Assembly (NCBI GenBank): GCA_013141435.1
Contig: JABFQZ010000025.1
Location: 1 to 64,000 of the forward strand
Reading direction: 5' to 3'
Length of the DNA stretch: 64,000 nt
Source: Ferruginibacter sp.
GTDB taxonomy: Bacteria > Bacteroidota > Bacteroidia > Chitinophagales > Chitinophagaceae
The notes beneath the pieces were generated by a model. That model had not been told where the DNA came from. It made no database searches and saw only the letters and a program-made list of their open reading frames with translations. The translations under genes and the position numbers were made by a program. How positions within the stretch are numbered: position 1 is the first letter of the stretch; each line of letters opens with the position of its first letter. Positions 44,797-54,319 of this stretch are shown in pieces.

Positions 44797-47670
44797 ATGG
44801 AAGAAAAGAAACTATTTTTACTTGATGCTTTTGCATTAATTTTTAGAGCATATTACTCTCTTGTACGTAGCCCACGTATTACAAGCAAAGGGCGCAATAC
44901 CAATGCACAATTTGGCTTTACAAACACACTTGCCGATTTAATAAACAACCAAAAACCTACACATATAGCTGTGTGCTTTGATACAAGTGCACCTACCGAA
45001 AGGCATACCGATTTTGCCGACTATAAAGCCAATAGGCAAGAAACCCCCGAAGATATAAGAGCTGCAATACCCGATATAAAAAAAATTATTGAAGGATTTA
45101 ATATTCCTGTAATAGCCATAGATGGCTACGAAGCTGATGATGTAATAGGTGCATTGGCAAAAAAAGCAGAAAAAGAAGGTTACACAGTTTATATGGTTAC
45201 GCCAGATAAAGATTATGGACAATTGGTTTCTGAAAAAATAAAAATATACAAACCAGGCTACCAAGGCGGTACTGTAGAAATAATGGGCCCTAAAGAAGTG
45301 TGTGCTAAGTGGGATATTGCCAGAGTAGATCAGGTTATAGATGTATTAGGTTTAATGGGCGATGCAGTAGATAATATACCAGGTATAATGGGAGTTGGAG
45401 AAAAAACTGCAGCTAAACTTTTGAAAGAGTACGACTCACTAGAAAATATTTTGGCAAATGCCGATAAAATAAAAGGTGCATTGGGCGAAAAAGTAAGAGC
45501 AGGAAAAGAGGATGCTATCATGAGCAAAAAATTGGCTACAATCATTTTAGATGTTCCGGTAGATTTTCATGAAGAAAATTTTAGACTAAAAGAAATGAAC
45601 AAAGAAGTACTAGAAGATGTATTTACTTCTTTAGAATTTAAAACAATGGGAGAAAGAATACTGGGGAAAAAAGTAAGCCAGTTAACAGAGGGAAGTGAGC
45701 AAGGAACAACAGGTAGTTTGCCGGTAAGTAAAAAACAAATAGCATCGGCAGCAAGTGGGCAAATGGATTTATTTGGCAATATTGTAATGCCCGAAACATC
45801 TGTTAACATTAACGTTGAAGAAGAAATTGCAGAGCCAATACTAATAGCCGATAAACATATCGGAAATACAACACACAATTATTTGTTGGTACAAACCAAT
45901 GAAGAAATACAAAAATTAATTGAAGAATTAAATAAATTTTCTGAAATATGTTTTGACACTGAAACAACGCATATAGATGCTAACCAAGCAGAGTTAGTAG
46001 GGTTAAGCTTTGCTGTAAAACCCTCCGAAGGTTATTATATACCTTGCCCCGAAGATAAAAATGAAACACTTGCAATTTTAGAAAAATTTAAAAACATTTT
46101 TAACGACAAATCAAAAACTTGGGTAGGGCAAAATCTAAAATACGATTTGCTAATACTAAAATGGTATGGCTATACTTTAGCTGGCAATATTTTCGATACC
46201 ATGCTTGCACATTATGTAATTGAGCCAGAAGGTAAGCGTAGCATGGATTTGCTAAGCACAAAATATTTGGGATATATACCAGTAAGTATAGAGTCGCTCA
46301 TTGGCAAAAAAGGCAAAACACAAGGAACCATGCGCCAAGTAGAAATAGATGAAGCTAAAGAATATGCAGCAGAAGATGCAGATATTACCTTACAATTAAA
46401 AAATGTTTTTCTGCCACAATTAAAAGCTAAAGAAGTAGAAAAAGTTTTTTATGAAGTAGAGTCTCCATTGGTAAAAGTACTTACCGACATGGAGTTTGAA
46501 GGCATACGAATAGATATGGAATTTTTAAAAACCTATTCGAAGGAGTTAGAAATAGAAGCAAAAGAAGCCGAAGAAAAAGTATATGAAACAGCTGGAGTAC
46601 GATTTAATTTAGCAAGCCCAAAACAATTAGGCGAAGTACTTTTTGAAAAAATGAAGCTTGACACAAAGGCAAAAAAAACAAAAACAGGGCAGTATGCAAC
46701 TGGCGAAGATGTGTTAGCAAAACTAGCGGTTAATAATCCTATTTGCGAACAAATATTAACCTTTAGAGAATTAACAAAATTACGCAGCACTTATGTAGAT
46801 GCTTTTCCGCACTTGATGAATGTAAAAACGGGAAGGGTACATACAAACTATGCGCAAGCAGTAGCAGTTACAGGAAGGTTGAGCAGCACTAACCCTAATT
46901 TACAAAACATACCTATACGTACCACAAAGGGCAAAGAAATTAGGAAAGCATTTGTGCCAAGAGATGAAAACCATGTGTTAGTTTCAGCCGATTATTCGCA
47001 AATAGAATTAAGAGTTGTTGCAGCCATAAGTGGCGATATAAATATGTGCGAAGCATTTAAAACAGGTAAAGATATACATACCGCTACAGCCGCAAAAGTA
47101 TTTGGCGTACCAGAAAGTGAGGTAACAAAAGAAATGCGTTACAAAGCAAAGAGCGTAAACTTTGGTATCATATACGGGCAAGGAGCATTTGGCCTTGCCG
47201 AAAACTTAGGAATACCAAGAGCCGAGGCAAAAGAAATAATTGATAATTATAAAAAAGAGTTTCCAGGTATTCAAAAGTACATGAACGATACCATAAATGC
47301 TTGCAAAGAAACAGGCTTTGTAGAAACACTCATGGGACGTAAGCGCTGGTTAAAAGATATAAATAGTGCAAATTTTGTAGTACGAGGCTTTGCCGAAAGA
47401 AACGCTATTAACTCACCCATACAAGGCACTGCGGCCGATATGGTAAAACTTGCCATGGTAAAAATTCATGCTGCACTAAAAGCAGGTAATTATAAAACCA
47501 AAATGCTTTTGCAAGTACATGATGAATTGGTTTTTGATGTACCAAAAAATGAACTCGAAGCCATAAAACCGTTGATACTCGATAATATGAAATCGGCATT
47601 AATTTTACCAAACGATGTACCTGCAGATGCAGAGCTGGGTAGTGGAGATAATTGGTTGATGGCGCATTAG
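44797..47670 (+). CDS. polA: DNA polymerase I
   Basis: 957 residues from MEEKKLFLLDAFALI. The 5' nuclease domain (about 1-300) includes YKANRQETPEDIR and GLMGDAVDNIPGI. The 3'-5' exonuclease domain keeps its acidic residues (CFDTETTHID, NLKYDLLI, YAAEDADIT), so proofreading is probably active. Family A polymerase motifs are SADYSQIELR, RYKAKSVNFGIIYGQG and VHDELVFD. A linker at about 300-345 carries QMDLF at 322-326, matching the sliding-clamp-binding consensus. Confidence 0.97.
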   Translation: MEEKKLFLLDAFALIFRAYYSLVRSPRITSKGRNTNAQFGFTNTLADLINNQKPTHIAVCFDTSAPTERHTDFADYKANRQETPEDIRAAIPDIKKIIEGFNIPVIAIDGYEADDVIGALAKKAEKEGYTVYMVTPDKDYGQLVSEKIKIYKPGYQGGTVEIMGPKEVCAKWDIARVDQVIDVLGLMGDAVDNIPGIMGVGEKTAAKLLKEYDSLENILANADKIKGALGEKVRAGKEDAIMSKKLATIILDVPVDFHEENFRLKEMNKEVLEDVFTSLEFKTMGERILGKKVSQLTEGSEQGTTGSLPVSKKQIASAASGQMDLFGNIVMPETSVNINVEEEIAEPILIADKHIGNTTHNYLLVQTNEEIQKLIEELNKFSEICFDTETTHIDANQAELVGLSFAVKPSEGYYIPCPEDKNETLAILEKFKNIFNDKSKTWVGQNLKYDLLILKWYGYTLAGNIFDTMLAHYVIEPEGKRSMDLLSTKYLGYIPVSIESLIGKKGKTQGTMRQVEIDEAKEYAAEDADITLQLKNVFLPQLKAKEVEKVFYEVESPLVKVLTDMEFEGIRIDMEFLKTYSKELEIEAKEAEEKVYETAGVRFNLASPKQLGEVLFEKMKLDTKAKKTKTGQYATGEDVLAKLAVNNPICEQILTFRELTKLRSTYVDAFPHLMNVKTGRVHTNYAQAVAVTGRLSSTNPNLQNIPIRTTKGKEIRKAFVPRDENHVLVSADYSQIELRVVAAISGDINMCEAFKTGKDIHTATAAKVFGVPESEVTKEMRYKAKSVNFGIIYGQGAFGLAENLGIPRAEAKEIIDNYKKEFPGIQKYMNDTINACKETGFVETLMGRKRWLKDINSANFVVRGFAERNAINSPIQGTAADMVKLAMVKIHAALKAGNYKTKMLLQVHDELVFDVPKNELEAIKPLILDNMKSALILPNDVPADAELGSGDNWLMAH

Positions 47671-47673
47671 AAT

Positions 47674-47859
47674 AGTATTGAGATGTTAGTATTGAGTATT
47701 TAGACTTAGGTTATAAGGATTTAAACTACTTTTATAAATTCTAAAACACATCTTTTAATATTAAGTTGAAACACTTTAATTTCGCATAAAACATAGTTTT
47801 TTCTTATGTAAGAAGATATTTGTAAGTAGGAAAAATCTCAATACTAACATCTCAATACT
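47674..47859. repeat. 23-bp perfect inverted repeat around the polA-pepF gap
   Basis: 47674-47696 is the exact reverse complement of 47837-47859. The units are built from short TATTGAG/CTCAATA pieces and the right copy continues with a further CTCAATACTAA. The 140 bp between the copies contain no gene. Confidence 0.9.
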
Positions 47860-47870
47860 CAATACTAAAT

Positions 47871-49580
47871 ATGTACAACGCCGATATTAAAAAACTAGAA
47901 AGAAGTTTCCTTCCAAAAGATTTTGTAGTAACAAACTGGGCAGCACTAGAGCCTTACTTTAAAACATTGCTTGATAAAGAAATTGCCAGTAAAACCGAAT
48001 TAGAAAATTGGTTGCAAGATATGAGTGAATTGGAAGCGGCTGTAAATGAAGATGCTTGTTGGCGACAAATAAAAATGACATGCGATAATGAAAATAAAGC
48101 ATTAGAAGAAGCTTTTAATTTCTTTTGTATGGAAATACAACCGAAAATACAACCCTATAGCGATGCGTTGAATAAAAAACTATTATCGTCGCCATTTTTA
48201 AATGAATTAGAGGAAGAAAAATACCATACTTATTTGCGTAGTACAAAAAAAAGTATCGAATTATTTAGAGAAGAAAATATACCCATACAAGCAGAAATAG
48301 CAGTATTACAACAACAGTTTGGGCAAATAACTGGTGCAATGATGGTAACTGTAAATGGTGAAGAATTTACACTACAACAAGCAGCTAAATTTTTGGAAAG
48401 CGATAATAGAAACCTACGAGAAGAAGTTTACAAAAAAATACAAACCCGTAGGGTAGAAGATAAAGAAAAGCTTAACGAATTATACGACAAATTAATTGGT
48501 TTACGCAACAAAGAAGCTACAAATGCCGGCTTTGACAACTACAGAGATTATAGATTTAAAGAGCTTGGTAGGTTTGATTATACTAAAGAAGATTGTTATA
48601 AATTTCATGATGCAGTAAAGCAATATGTAATGCCTTTGGTAAATGATATTTACAAAAAGAAAAAAGAAAAACTTGGGTTAGAAACCCTTCGCCCATGGGA
48701 TTTAGATGCAGAGCCAATAGGTACAAAACCACTTCGTCCATTTAAAACAGGCGAGGAGTTGTTGCAAAAATCTATAGATTGTTTTACAAAACTTAGGCCA
48801 TTTTTTGGTGCATGCTTGCAGCGTATGAAAGAAATGCAGCATTTAGATTTAGAAAGCAGAAAAGGAAAATCGCCAGGTGGGTACAACTGCCCGTTGGCCG
48901 AAAGTGGAGCCCCATTTATTTTTATGAATGCAGCGGGGCAAATGGGCGATGTAACCACCATGGTGCACGAAGGTGGGCATGCCATACATTCTTTTTTGGC
49001 ACACCCATTGGCACTTAATGGGTTTAAAGAATACCCAATGGAAATAGCCGAAGTGGCAAGTATGGCAATGGAGCTTTTTAGTATGGATCATTGGGAAACT
49101 TTTTTTGACAACACCGATGACCTTGCAAGAGCAAAAGAGCACCAGTTAGAAAGAGTAATCACAATTTTTCCTTGGATAGCCATTATCGATAAATTTCAGC
49201 ATTGGGTGTACGAGCACCCTACACATACACATGCGGAACGTACAGCCGCATGGGTAGCAATAGTTGCAGAGTTTACTGATGAAGTAATAGATTACAGTGG
49301 ACTAGAAACCTTTAAACACAATGCTTGGCAACGACAATTGCATTTGTACGAAGTGCCGTTTTATTATATAGAATATGGTATAGCACAGCTTGGAGCTATA
49401 GGCATGTGGATGCAGTATAAAAAAGATTCTGAAAAAGCGTTAGATAATTATTGTACCGCATTAAGCCTTGGGGGCACAAAAACTTTGCCCGAATTATATA
49501 AAGCAGCTGGGTTAGAATTTGATTTTAGTCCAGAAAAAATAAAAATTTTAATGGAATTTGTAAAAAAGGAAATGGAATAA
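47871..49580 (+). CDS. M3-family oligoendopeptidase
   Basis: 569 residues, no signal peptide. The zinc motif HEGGH is at 366-370 (TTMVHEGGHAIHSF), followed by the third ligand Glu in EVASMAMEL. The upstream helical region (EVYKKIQTRRVEDKEKL and GFDNYRDYRF) fits the PepF/M3B group. It degrades short peptides in the cytoplasm. Its start lies 12 nt after the right arm of the inverted repeat. Confidence 0.93.
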   Translation: MYNADIKKLERSFLPKDFVVTNWAALEPYFKTLLDKEIASKTELENWLQDMSELEAAVNEDACWRQIKMTCDNENKALEEAFNFFCMEIQPKIQPYSDALNKKLLSSPFLNELEEEKYHTYLRSTKKSIELFREENIPIQAEIAVLQQQFGQITGAMMVTVNGEEFTLQQAAKFLESDNRNLREEVYKKIQTRRVEDKEKLNELYDKLIGLRNKEATNAGFDNYRDYRFKELGRFDYTKEDCYKFHDAVKQYVMPLVNDIYKKKKEKLGLETLRPWDLDAEPIGTKPLRPFKTGEELLQKSIDCFTKLRPFFGACLQRMKEMQHLDLESRKGKSPGGYNCPLAESGAPFIFMNAAGQMGDVTTMVHEGGHAIHSFLAHPLALNGFKEYPMEIAEVASMAMELFSMDHWETFFDNTDDLARAKEHQLERVITIFPWIAIIDKFQHWVYEHPTHTHAERTAAWVAIVAEFTDEVIDYSGLETFKHNAWQRQLHLYEVPFYYIEYGIAQLGAIGMWMQYKKDSEKALDNYCTALSLGGTKTLPELYKAAGLEFDFSPEKIKILMEFVKKEME

Positions 49581-49654
49581 AAATTTGCACATTTTCTCTA
49601 CATGCAATAACCACATTTATTTTAAATGTAATTTTATATTAAATTCTAAGATTA

Positions 49655-50803
49655 ATGTTATCAATAAGTTTAAAAACAACACTTTTTTTTACAATATTTA
49701 TTTGTGCATCAAGCATATTTGCACAAACTAAAGTGCCATTAAAATTAAATAAGCAAAACCTATACGCAGGTATAGAAGTGGGAGCAAAAGGTGTAAAAAT
49801 GAGCATCATTCAAATGGGGAAAAATGCTACTACCACAGGTTTATTTAATGCAATAAAAGACACATCAGTAAACACCGATTTTATATCCTTTACACCTTCT
49901 ACTTTTACCGCTACTGTAGAAGGTTTGAAAGGATTATACAATACTGCTTTATTAGATTATAGCATATCAGCCAATAGGATATATACAGTAGTAAGTAGTG
50001 GTGTAAAAGGTCAGGCAGAAGTGTATGGCAAACAAAAAGATATACAAAACCTTGCAGATACTATAAGAGCAAAATTGCATGAACCAGATAGGCAAATGCC
50101 AGTAATAGATGCTATGCAAGAAGCGATATTATCGCATATAGGTATAGTACCAGAAGCAAGAAGATACAGTACTTTTTTAATAGATATTGGTAGTGGCAAC
50201 ACCAAAGGAGGTTATTTTAAAAACGGAAATACAAAAGAGCTAAAACTATTTACCTTAAACTGGGGTACACAAACTATTGCTAATGCCACCGAAAAAAGAA
50301 CAGAAGATGATAACGGTATTGCTAATTATAAAAAACAATTATACAGAGTACTTGTAGGCGACCCCGATAGAGAAATTACATTTGCAGTAAACGAAAGCGG
50401 AGCCTATAATATGAACGATAATTTTGCATTTAGTGGTGGTATTGCATGGTCTGTTGCTACTTTATTATACCCAGAGTTAGTTGAAAATTCGGTAGTGCCA
50501 ATTACATTTGATGAGTTGAGTAAATTTAGCGATAAACTAGGCAATAACTTTGCTGCACTATCTCCCGAAAACCTTACCAGAAATTTATCTAACGAAGTAG
50601 TTGATAAAAACATTGTATTAGCTGAATCAAAAAAAGTGTATAAAGTATTTAATCAAAAATCGTTATTAGCTGGTACAGGTTTATTGTTAAAAATTATTCG
50701 CCAATTTGAAGGTACACAAGAAAAAAAGAAATTTTTCTTAGTAAAAAATGGGCAAGTAGGTTGGATATCTGCTTATGTAAACCAAGCCATAAAAGAAAAT
50801 TAA
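49655..50803 (+). CDS. Exported protein of apparent ASKHA (Ppx/GppA- or actin-like) fold
   Basis: 382 residues with a signal peptide ending IFAQT. The mature part carries the phosphate-1-like loop YAGIEVGAKGVKMSII, a second phosphate loop TFLIDIGSGNTKGGYF and FAFSGGIAWSVATLL, which align in order with the nucleotide/phosphate-binding motifs of Ppx/GppA and related ASKHA proteins. These are usually cytoplasmic, so export is unexpected. It may have become a periplasmic phosphatase or a non-ATP-binding scaffold. The next gene, a membrane coiled-coil protein, begins about 100 nt downstream. Confidence 0.7.
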   Translation: MLSISLKTTLFFTIFICASSIFAQTKVPLKLNKQNLYAGIEVGAKGVKMSIIQMGKNATTTGLFNAIKDTSVNTDFISFTPSTFTATVEGLKGLYNTALLDYSISANRIYTVVSSGVKGQAEVYGKQKDIQNLADTIRAKLHEPDRQMPVIDAMQEAILSHIGIVPEARRYSTFLIDIGSGNTKGGYFKNGNTKELKLFTLNWGTQTIANATEKRTEDDNGIANYKKQLYRVLVGDPDREITFAVNESGAYNMNDNFAFSGGIAWSVATLLYPELVENSVVPITFDELSKFSDKLGNNFAALSPENLTRNLSNEVVDKNIVLAESKKVYKVFNQKSLLAGTGLLLKIIRQFEGTQEKKKFFLVKNGQVGWISAYVNQAIKEN

Positions 50804-50903
50804 CTACAAAAATTAAAATACACTTTTTTTAAAACAAAAAAAGATAGTATTATTGCAATACCAAACCGCTGAAATTTCGCATCAAAACTTAAATTTAAAA
50901 ATT

Positions 50904-51860
50904 ATGAGTGAAGACGAAATTGAATTATTACACTTTCAGAGAGAAGAAAAAAAGTATAGAATAGTATATAAAGTAGCAGTACTTTTATTAATTATTGGTT
51001 GCTGTATGTATTGTTATGTGATATACGAAAGATTCTTTAAAAAACCCAATACTGAAATAATAGCTAACACAAAATCAAAAACGCATACTCCCAAAAACCA
51101 AGTGAAAGATTCGTTGAAAAATGAATATACAGCTACGCTTAAAGGTATAGATAGCAGTTTTGTAAATAATATTTCTTTAGATAAAGAAGCACAGCCAAAG
51201 CTATTAGAGTTAAACAACCTAAAAAGCGAAATATCAGACTTGCTAAAAGCGCAAACCACAGACGATAACCTAGAAAGTGCAAAATTAAAAATTGAGGAAT
51301 TGAAATTGAGGGTTGCTATTTTGCAAAATAAATATACAGATGTAGATGCTGAAAATAAGCGGCTACAGAATTTACTAAATTCACTTTTAGAGAGTAAAAA
51401 AAACAATAAAAACAGTGTAAATACCACTGCCGATAAAACAGGTAAAATACCTGAGCTAACTACAACTACCGCTAGTAGCTCTTTAGCAGCCGATTTGCAT
51501 CTTTATGCTACCACCGAAGTAAATACAAAAGATACCGAAACAAGCATAGCAGACGATGCCGAAAAAATTACAGGCTCATTTGTTTTTAAAAATGCATCGG
51601 GCAAAGGCAATGGCGAAATAATGATTGTAGTACTACAGCCCAATGGTAGGGTAATTAAAAATGCTACTTGGGAGTCGGGTTTGTTTGAAACCTCCGAAGG
51701 CAAAAAGGTATATTCACGTAAAATGCTAGTAGAACCTAATACAGACGAAAAGCGTTTAAACTTTTCTCTTACTCCCGATACTTTTCAAAAAGGAAATTAC
51801 ACCATGCAAGTATGGTACAATGGCAATATGATTGCTAAAACAGTAAAAGTTTTATCGTAA
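50904..51860 (+). CDS. Membrane-anchored coiled-coil protein of unknown function
   Basis: 318 residues from MSEDEIELLHF; the upstream ATG at 50853 is less likely. A single membrane segment (about 20-42) is followed by a coiled coil (about 105-170, with many Leu, Glu and Lys), a Ser/Thr-rich linker and a C-terminal beta domain (about 212-318, ITGSFVFKNASGKGNGEIMI and TMQVWYNGNMIAKT). The beta domain is probably outside the inner membrane. No family recognised. Confidence 0.75.
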   Translation: MSEDEIELLHFQREEKKYRIVYKVAVLLLIIGCCMYCYVIYERFFKKPNTEIIANTKSKTHTPKNQVKDSLKNEYTATLKGIDSSFVNNISLDKEAQPKLLELNNLKSEISDLLKAQTTDDNLESAKLKIEELKLRVAILQNKYTDVDAENKRLQNLLNSLLESKKNNKNSVNTTADKTGKIPELTTTTASSSLAADLHLYATTEVNTKDTETSIADDAEKITGSFVFKNASGKGNGEIMIVVLQPNGRVIKNATWESGLFETSEGKKVYSRKMLVEPNTDEKRLNFSLTPDTFQKGNYTMQVWYNGNMIAKTVKVLS

Positions 51861-51877
51861 AAACATACTCTTTCTTT

Positions 51878-53725
51878 TTAATATCCTCTTACATTTTTCC
51901 CCTCCATATAATTCATAAAAGCTTTGTTGCATACCCTGTTGCCGCCAAGTGTAGGATAATTGCCAGTAAAATACCAATCTCCTTTGTTATTTGGGCAAGC
52001 TTCATGCAGTGTTTCTATAGTTTGATAAATAACTTGTATAGGTATGGTAACATCATCTGGGGTTATAAGTTGTGCTATTTTATTAGATATTTCGCCAAGG
52101 GTAAATGGTTTGTAAACCAACCTAACCAAATTTTCGGTGTGTAGCATATTTTGCAGCTCCAAGGCTTTGCATTTTTCTAAAATTTCTACCAATAATTTTT
52201 CTTCACTTCTTTCGGTAAGTAAAGCTACTGCTGCTTTAAAGGCAATAAAATCGCCCATTTTACTCATATCTATGCCATAACAATCGGGGTATCTTATTTG
52301 TGGTGCCGATGATACTACAATAATTTTTTTTGGCTTTAATCTGTAAAGCATTCTAATAATACTTTCTTTTAGTGTAGTGCCTCTTACAATACTATCATCT
52401 ATCACTACCAGTGTATCTTCATCTTTTTTTACAGTACCATAAGTTATATCATATACATGTTGCACCATTTCGTTTCGGCTACTATCTTCGGTTATAAATG
52501 TTCGTAGCTTTACATCTTTAATGGCTATTTTTTCTATTCGCACTTTTCTGTTTATCATTTCAGAAAGTTTGGCTTCGTCAAAATCTTTATTCCAGCTAAG
52601 TATACGTTCTTTTTTTATTTCGTTTAAATAATCTTCGGCACCTTTTATTAAGCCATAAAATGCGGTTTCGGCAGTATTGGGTATAAATGAAAAAATAGTG
52701 TTTTTTAAATCATAGTTCAATGTTTTTAAAATAATAGGACTTAGGTTATAACCAAGCGAAATACGTTCTTTATAAATTTTTTCATCGCTACCTCTGCTAA
52801 AATATATTCGCTCAAAACTACAGGCTTTTCTTTCTTGCGCAGGTACAATTTGCTCTACACTATAGCTACCATCAGCTTTTGCTATTAAAGCAGAGCCAGG
52901 CATTAGTTCCATTACTTCGTTTTCTTCTAAATTAAATGCAGTACGTATTGCGGCACGTTCGCTTGCTGCTACAATAATTTCATCGTTTACATAATAATAC
53001 GATGGGCGTATGCCATGTGCATCTCTAAACACAAAGCCATCGCCATTGCCAGTAATACCTGCCACATTAAAACCACCATCGAACATTGGAACTGCATTTT
53101 TAAGCATAGCAATTATATCTGGATTTCCAGGGTTATCTTCATCTGCTTTTACCAAAAAATGATAAATAACTTCCATCATGGCTGCAAGGTCACTTTGCTT
53201 TTCAAAAACACCCGGTGTTTTATTTATAAGGTCAAATAATTCTTCGGTATTTACCAAATTAAAGTTACCGGCAAGGGTAAGGTTTCTACTTGGTATAGTA
53301 TGTTTTTTTATGAATGGGTGGCAAAATTGAACATCATTTTTGCCTTGAGTGCCATATCGTAAATGACCAAGCAAAACTTCGCCCATTACAGGTATATGCC
53401 CTTTCATAAGCCCAGGATGGTTTTTAATATCAGGCTGGTATTTTTCTATTTCGTCTATTTCTTTTCCTATTTGTTGAAACAAATCGGCAATAGGTTGTTG
53501 TGCACAGCTACGAATGCGATACATAAAAGGATAACCTGGTTCGGTGTTTAATTTTATAGCAGCAATACCTGCACCATCTTGCCCACGGTTATGTTGTTTT
53601 TCCATTAATAAGTACAACTTATTGAGCCCATATAATACCGATTGGTGCTGCTGTTGGTAATAGCTGAATGGCTTACGTAGTCTTATAAAAGCCAAACCGC
53701 ATTCATGTTTTATAGAGTCGCTCAT
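51878..53725 (-). CDS. purF: Amidophosphoribosyltransferase-like enzyme (long Bacteroidota form)
   Basis: 615 residues. A short N-terminal lead MSDSIKHE precedes CGLAFIRLR, the class II glutamine amidotransferase nucleophile region, with KQHNRGQDGAGIAA downstream. The PRPP-binding motif is TLVVIDDSIVRGTTL (about 438-452). It catalyses the first committed step of purine synthesis. It is longer than the E. coli enzyme (505 residues), as in a second PurF-like group in Bacteroidota, so a paralogue role is possible. A -7 box lies upstream on the minus strand (53759-53766). Confidence 0.88.
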   Translation of the reverse strand: MSDSIKHECGLAFIRLRKPFSYYQQQHQSVLYGLNKLYLLMEKQHNRGQDGAGIAAIKLNTEPGYPFMYRIRSCAQQPIADLFQQIGKEIDEIEKYQPDIKNHPGLMKGHIPVMGEVLLGHLRYGTQGKNDVQFCHPFIKKHTIPSRNLTLAGNFNLVNTEELFDLINKTPGVFEKQSDLAAMMEVIYHFLVKADEDNPGNPDIIAMLKNAVPMFDGGFNVAGITGNGDGFVFRDAHGIRPSYYYVNDEIIVAASERAAIRTAFNLEENEVMELMPGSALIAKADGSYSVEQIVPAQERKACSFERIYFSRGSDEKIYKERISLGYNLSPIILKTLNYDLKNTIFSFIPNTAETAFYGLIKGAEDYLNEIKKERILSWNKDFDEAKLSEMINRKVRIEKIAIKDVKLRTFITEDSSRNEMVQHVYDITYGTVKKDEDTLVVIDDSIVRGTTLKESIIRMLYRLKPKKIIVVSSAPQIRYPDCYGIDMSKMGDFIAFKAAVALLTERSEEKLLVEILEKCKALELQNMLHTENLVRLVYKPFTLGEISNKIAQLITPDDVTIPIQVIYQTIETLHEACPNNKGDWYFTGNYPTLGGNRVCNKAFMNYMEGKNVRGY

Positions 53726-53758
53726 TTATAGTTGTTATTTTGCTCAATGGATAGTGCA

Positions 53759-53766
53759 CAAAATTA
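53759..53766 (-). promoter_or_regulatory. -7 box for the PurF-type gene
   Basis: The minus strand reads TAATTTTG, a full match to TAnnTTTG, 33 nt before the start codon. Confidence 0.5.
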
Positions 53767-53940
53767 CGTTGTAAAAATGGTTGTGCTTGGTATTTTTTAA
53801 TAAAAATAATTTTAATTGTAAAGAAGGAATATATCTAATACCAAACTTAACTTTTTGTTTCTAAAATTTGAATAGCAATATTATGTATTAAAACATCTAC
53901 ACTAAAAAAAATTACTGCTACCATTTTATATTTTCAGTGT

Positions 53941-53977
53941 TATCCTTCGCTTAATAACTTGTTAATAACGAAGGATG
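53941..53977. promoter_or_regulatory. Inverted repeat upstream of the 54032 gene
   Basis: ATCCTTCG (53942-53949) and CGAAGGAT (53969-53976) are perfect inverted arms around a TTAATAAC/TTAATAAC direct pair. It lies about 30 nt before the -7 box of the next gene and could be an operator. Confidence 0.4.
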
Positions 53978-54007
53978 CCAAAAAATAATTTATTAAAAAA
54001 TAAAATT

Positions 54008-54015
54008 TAGGTTTG
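54008..54015 (+). promoter_or_regulatory. -7 box for the small gene at 54032
   Basis: TAGGTTTG matches TAnnTTTG fully, 16 nt before the ATG. Confidence 0.45.
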
Positions 54016-54031
54016 TAAAAAATTTCAAATA

Positions 54032-54319
54032 ATGGAAGTTTTAGAAAGACCTGTACAAAAAAGCAACACATCGAAAATGGGTGATATTGTTATAAAACAA
54101 TATGGCGATAAAACTGTTGTAAGCAAATACCCAGATATGAGCAATATTGTACCTAGCCAAAGCCAAGTACAAAAACGTAGCCGGTTTGCCCAAGCTGTGG
54201 CTTATGCTAAAACAATAAATAATAGCCCAATTTTTAGAGCCGATTTTTTGAAAAGAAAAGGAAAAGTAAAATCGGTATATCAAAGTGCATTAAAAGAATT
54301 TTTAGATAGAGAGTTTTAG
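54032..54319 (+). CDS. Small basic protein of unknown function
   Basis: 95 residues, cytoplasmic, without membrane segments. The C-terminal half (SRFAQAVAYAKTINNSPIF, then FLKRKGKVKSVYQSALKEFL) is helical and basic, possibly nucleic-acid or protein binding. It has a good promoter box and an upstream inverted repeat. I do not recognise a family. Confidence 0.65.
   Translation: MEVLERPVQKSNTSKMGDIVIKQYGDKTVVSKYPDMSNIVPSQSQVQKRSRFAQAVAYAKTINNSPIFRADFLKRKGKVKSVYQSALKEFLDREF

Larger units (their letters stand above)
53726..54031. other. Divergent intergenic region
   Basis: This gap carries promoter-like boxes for both flanking genes and one inverted repeat (listed separately). No further gene is seen. 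Confidence 0.6.
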
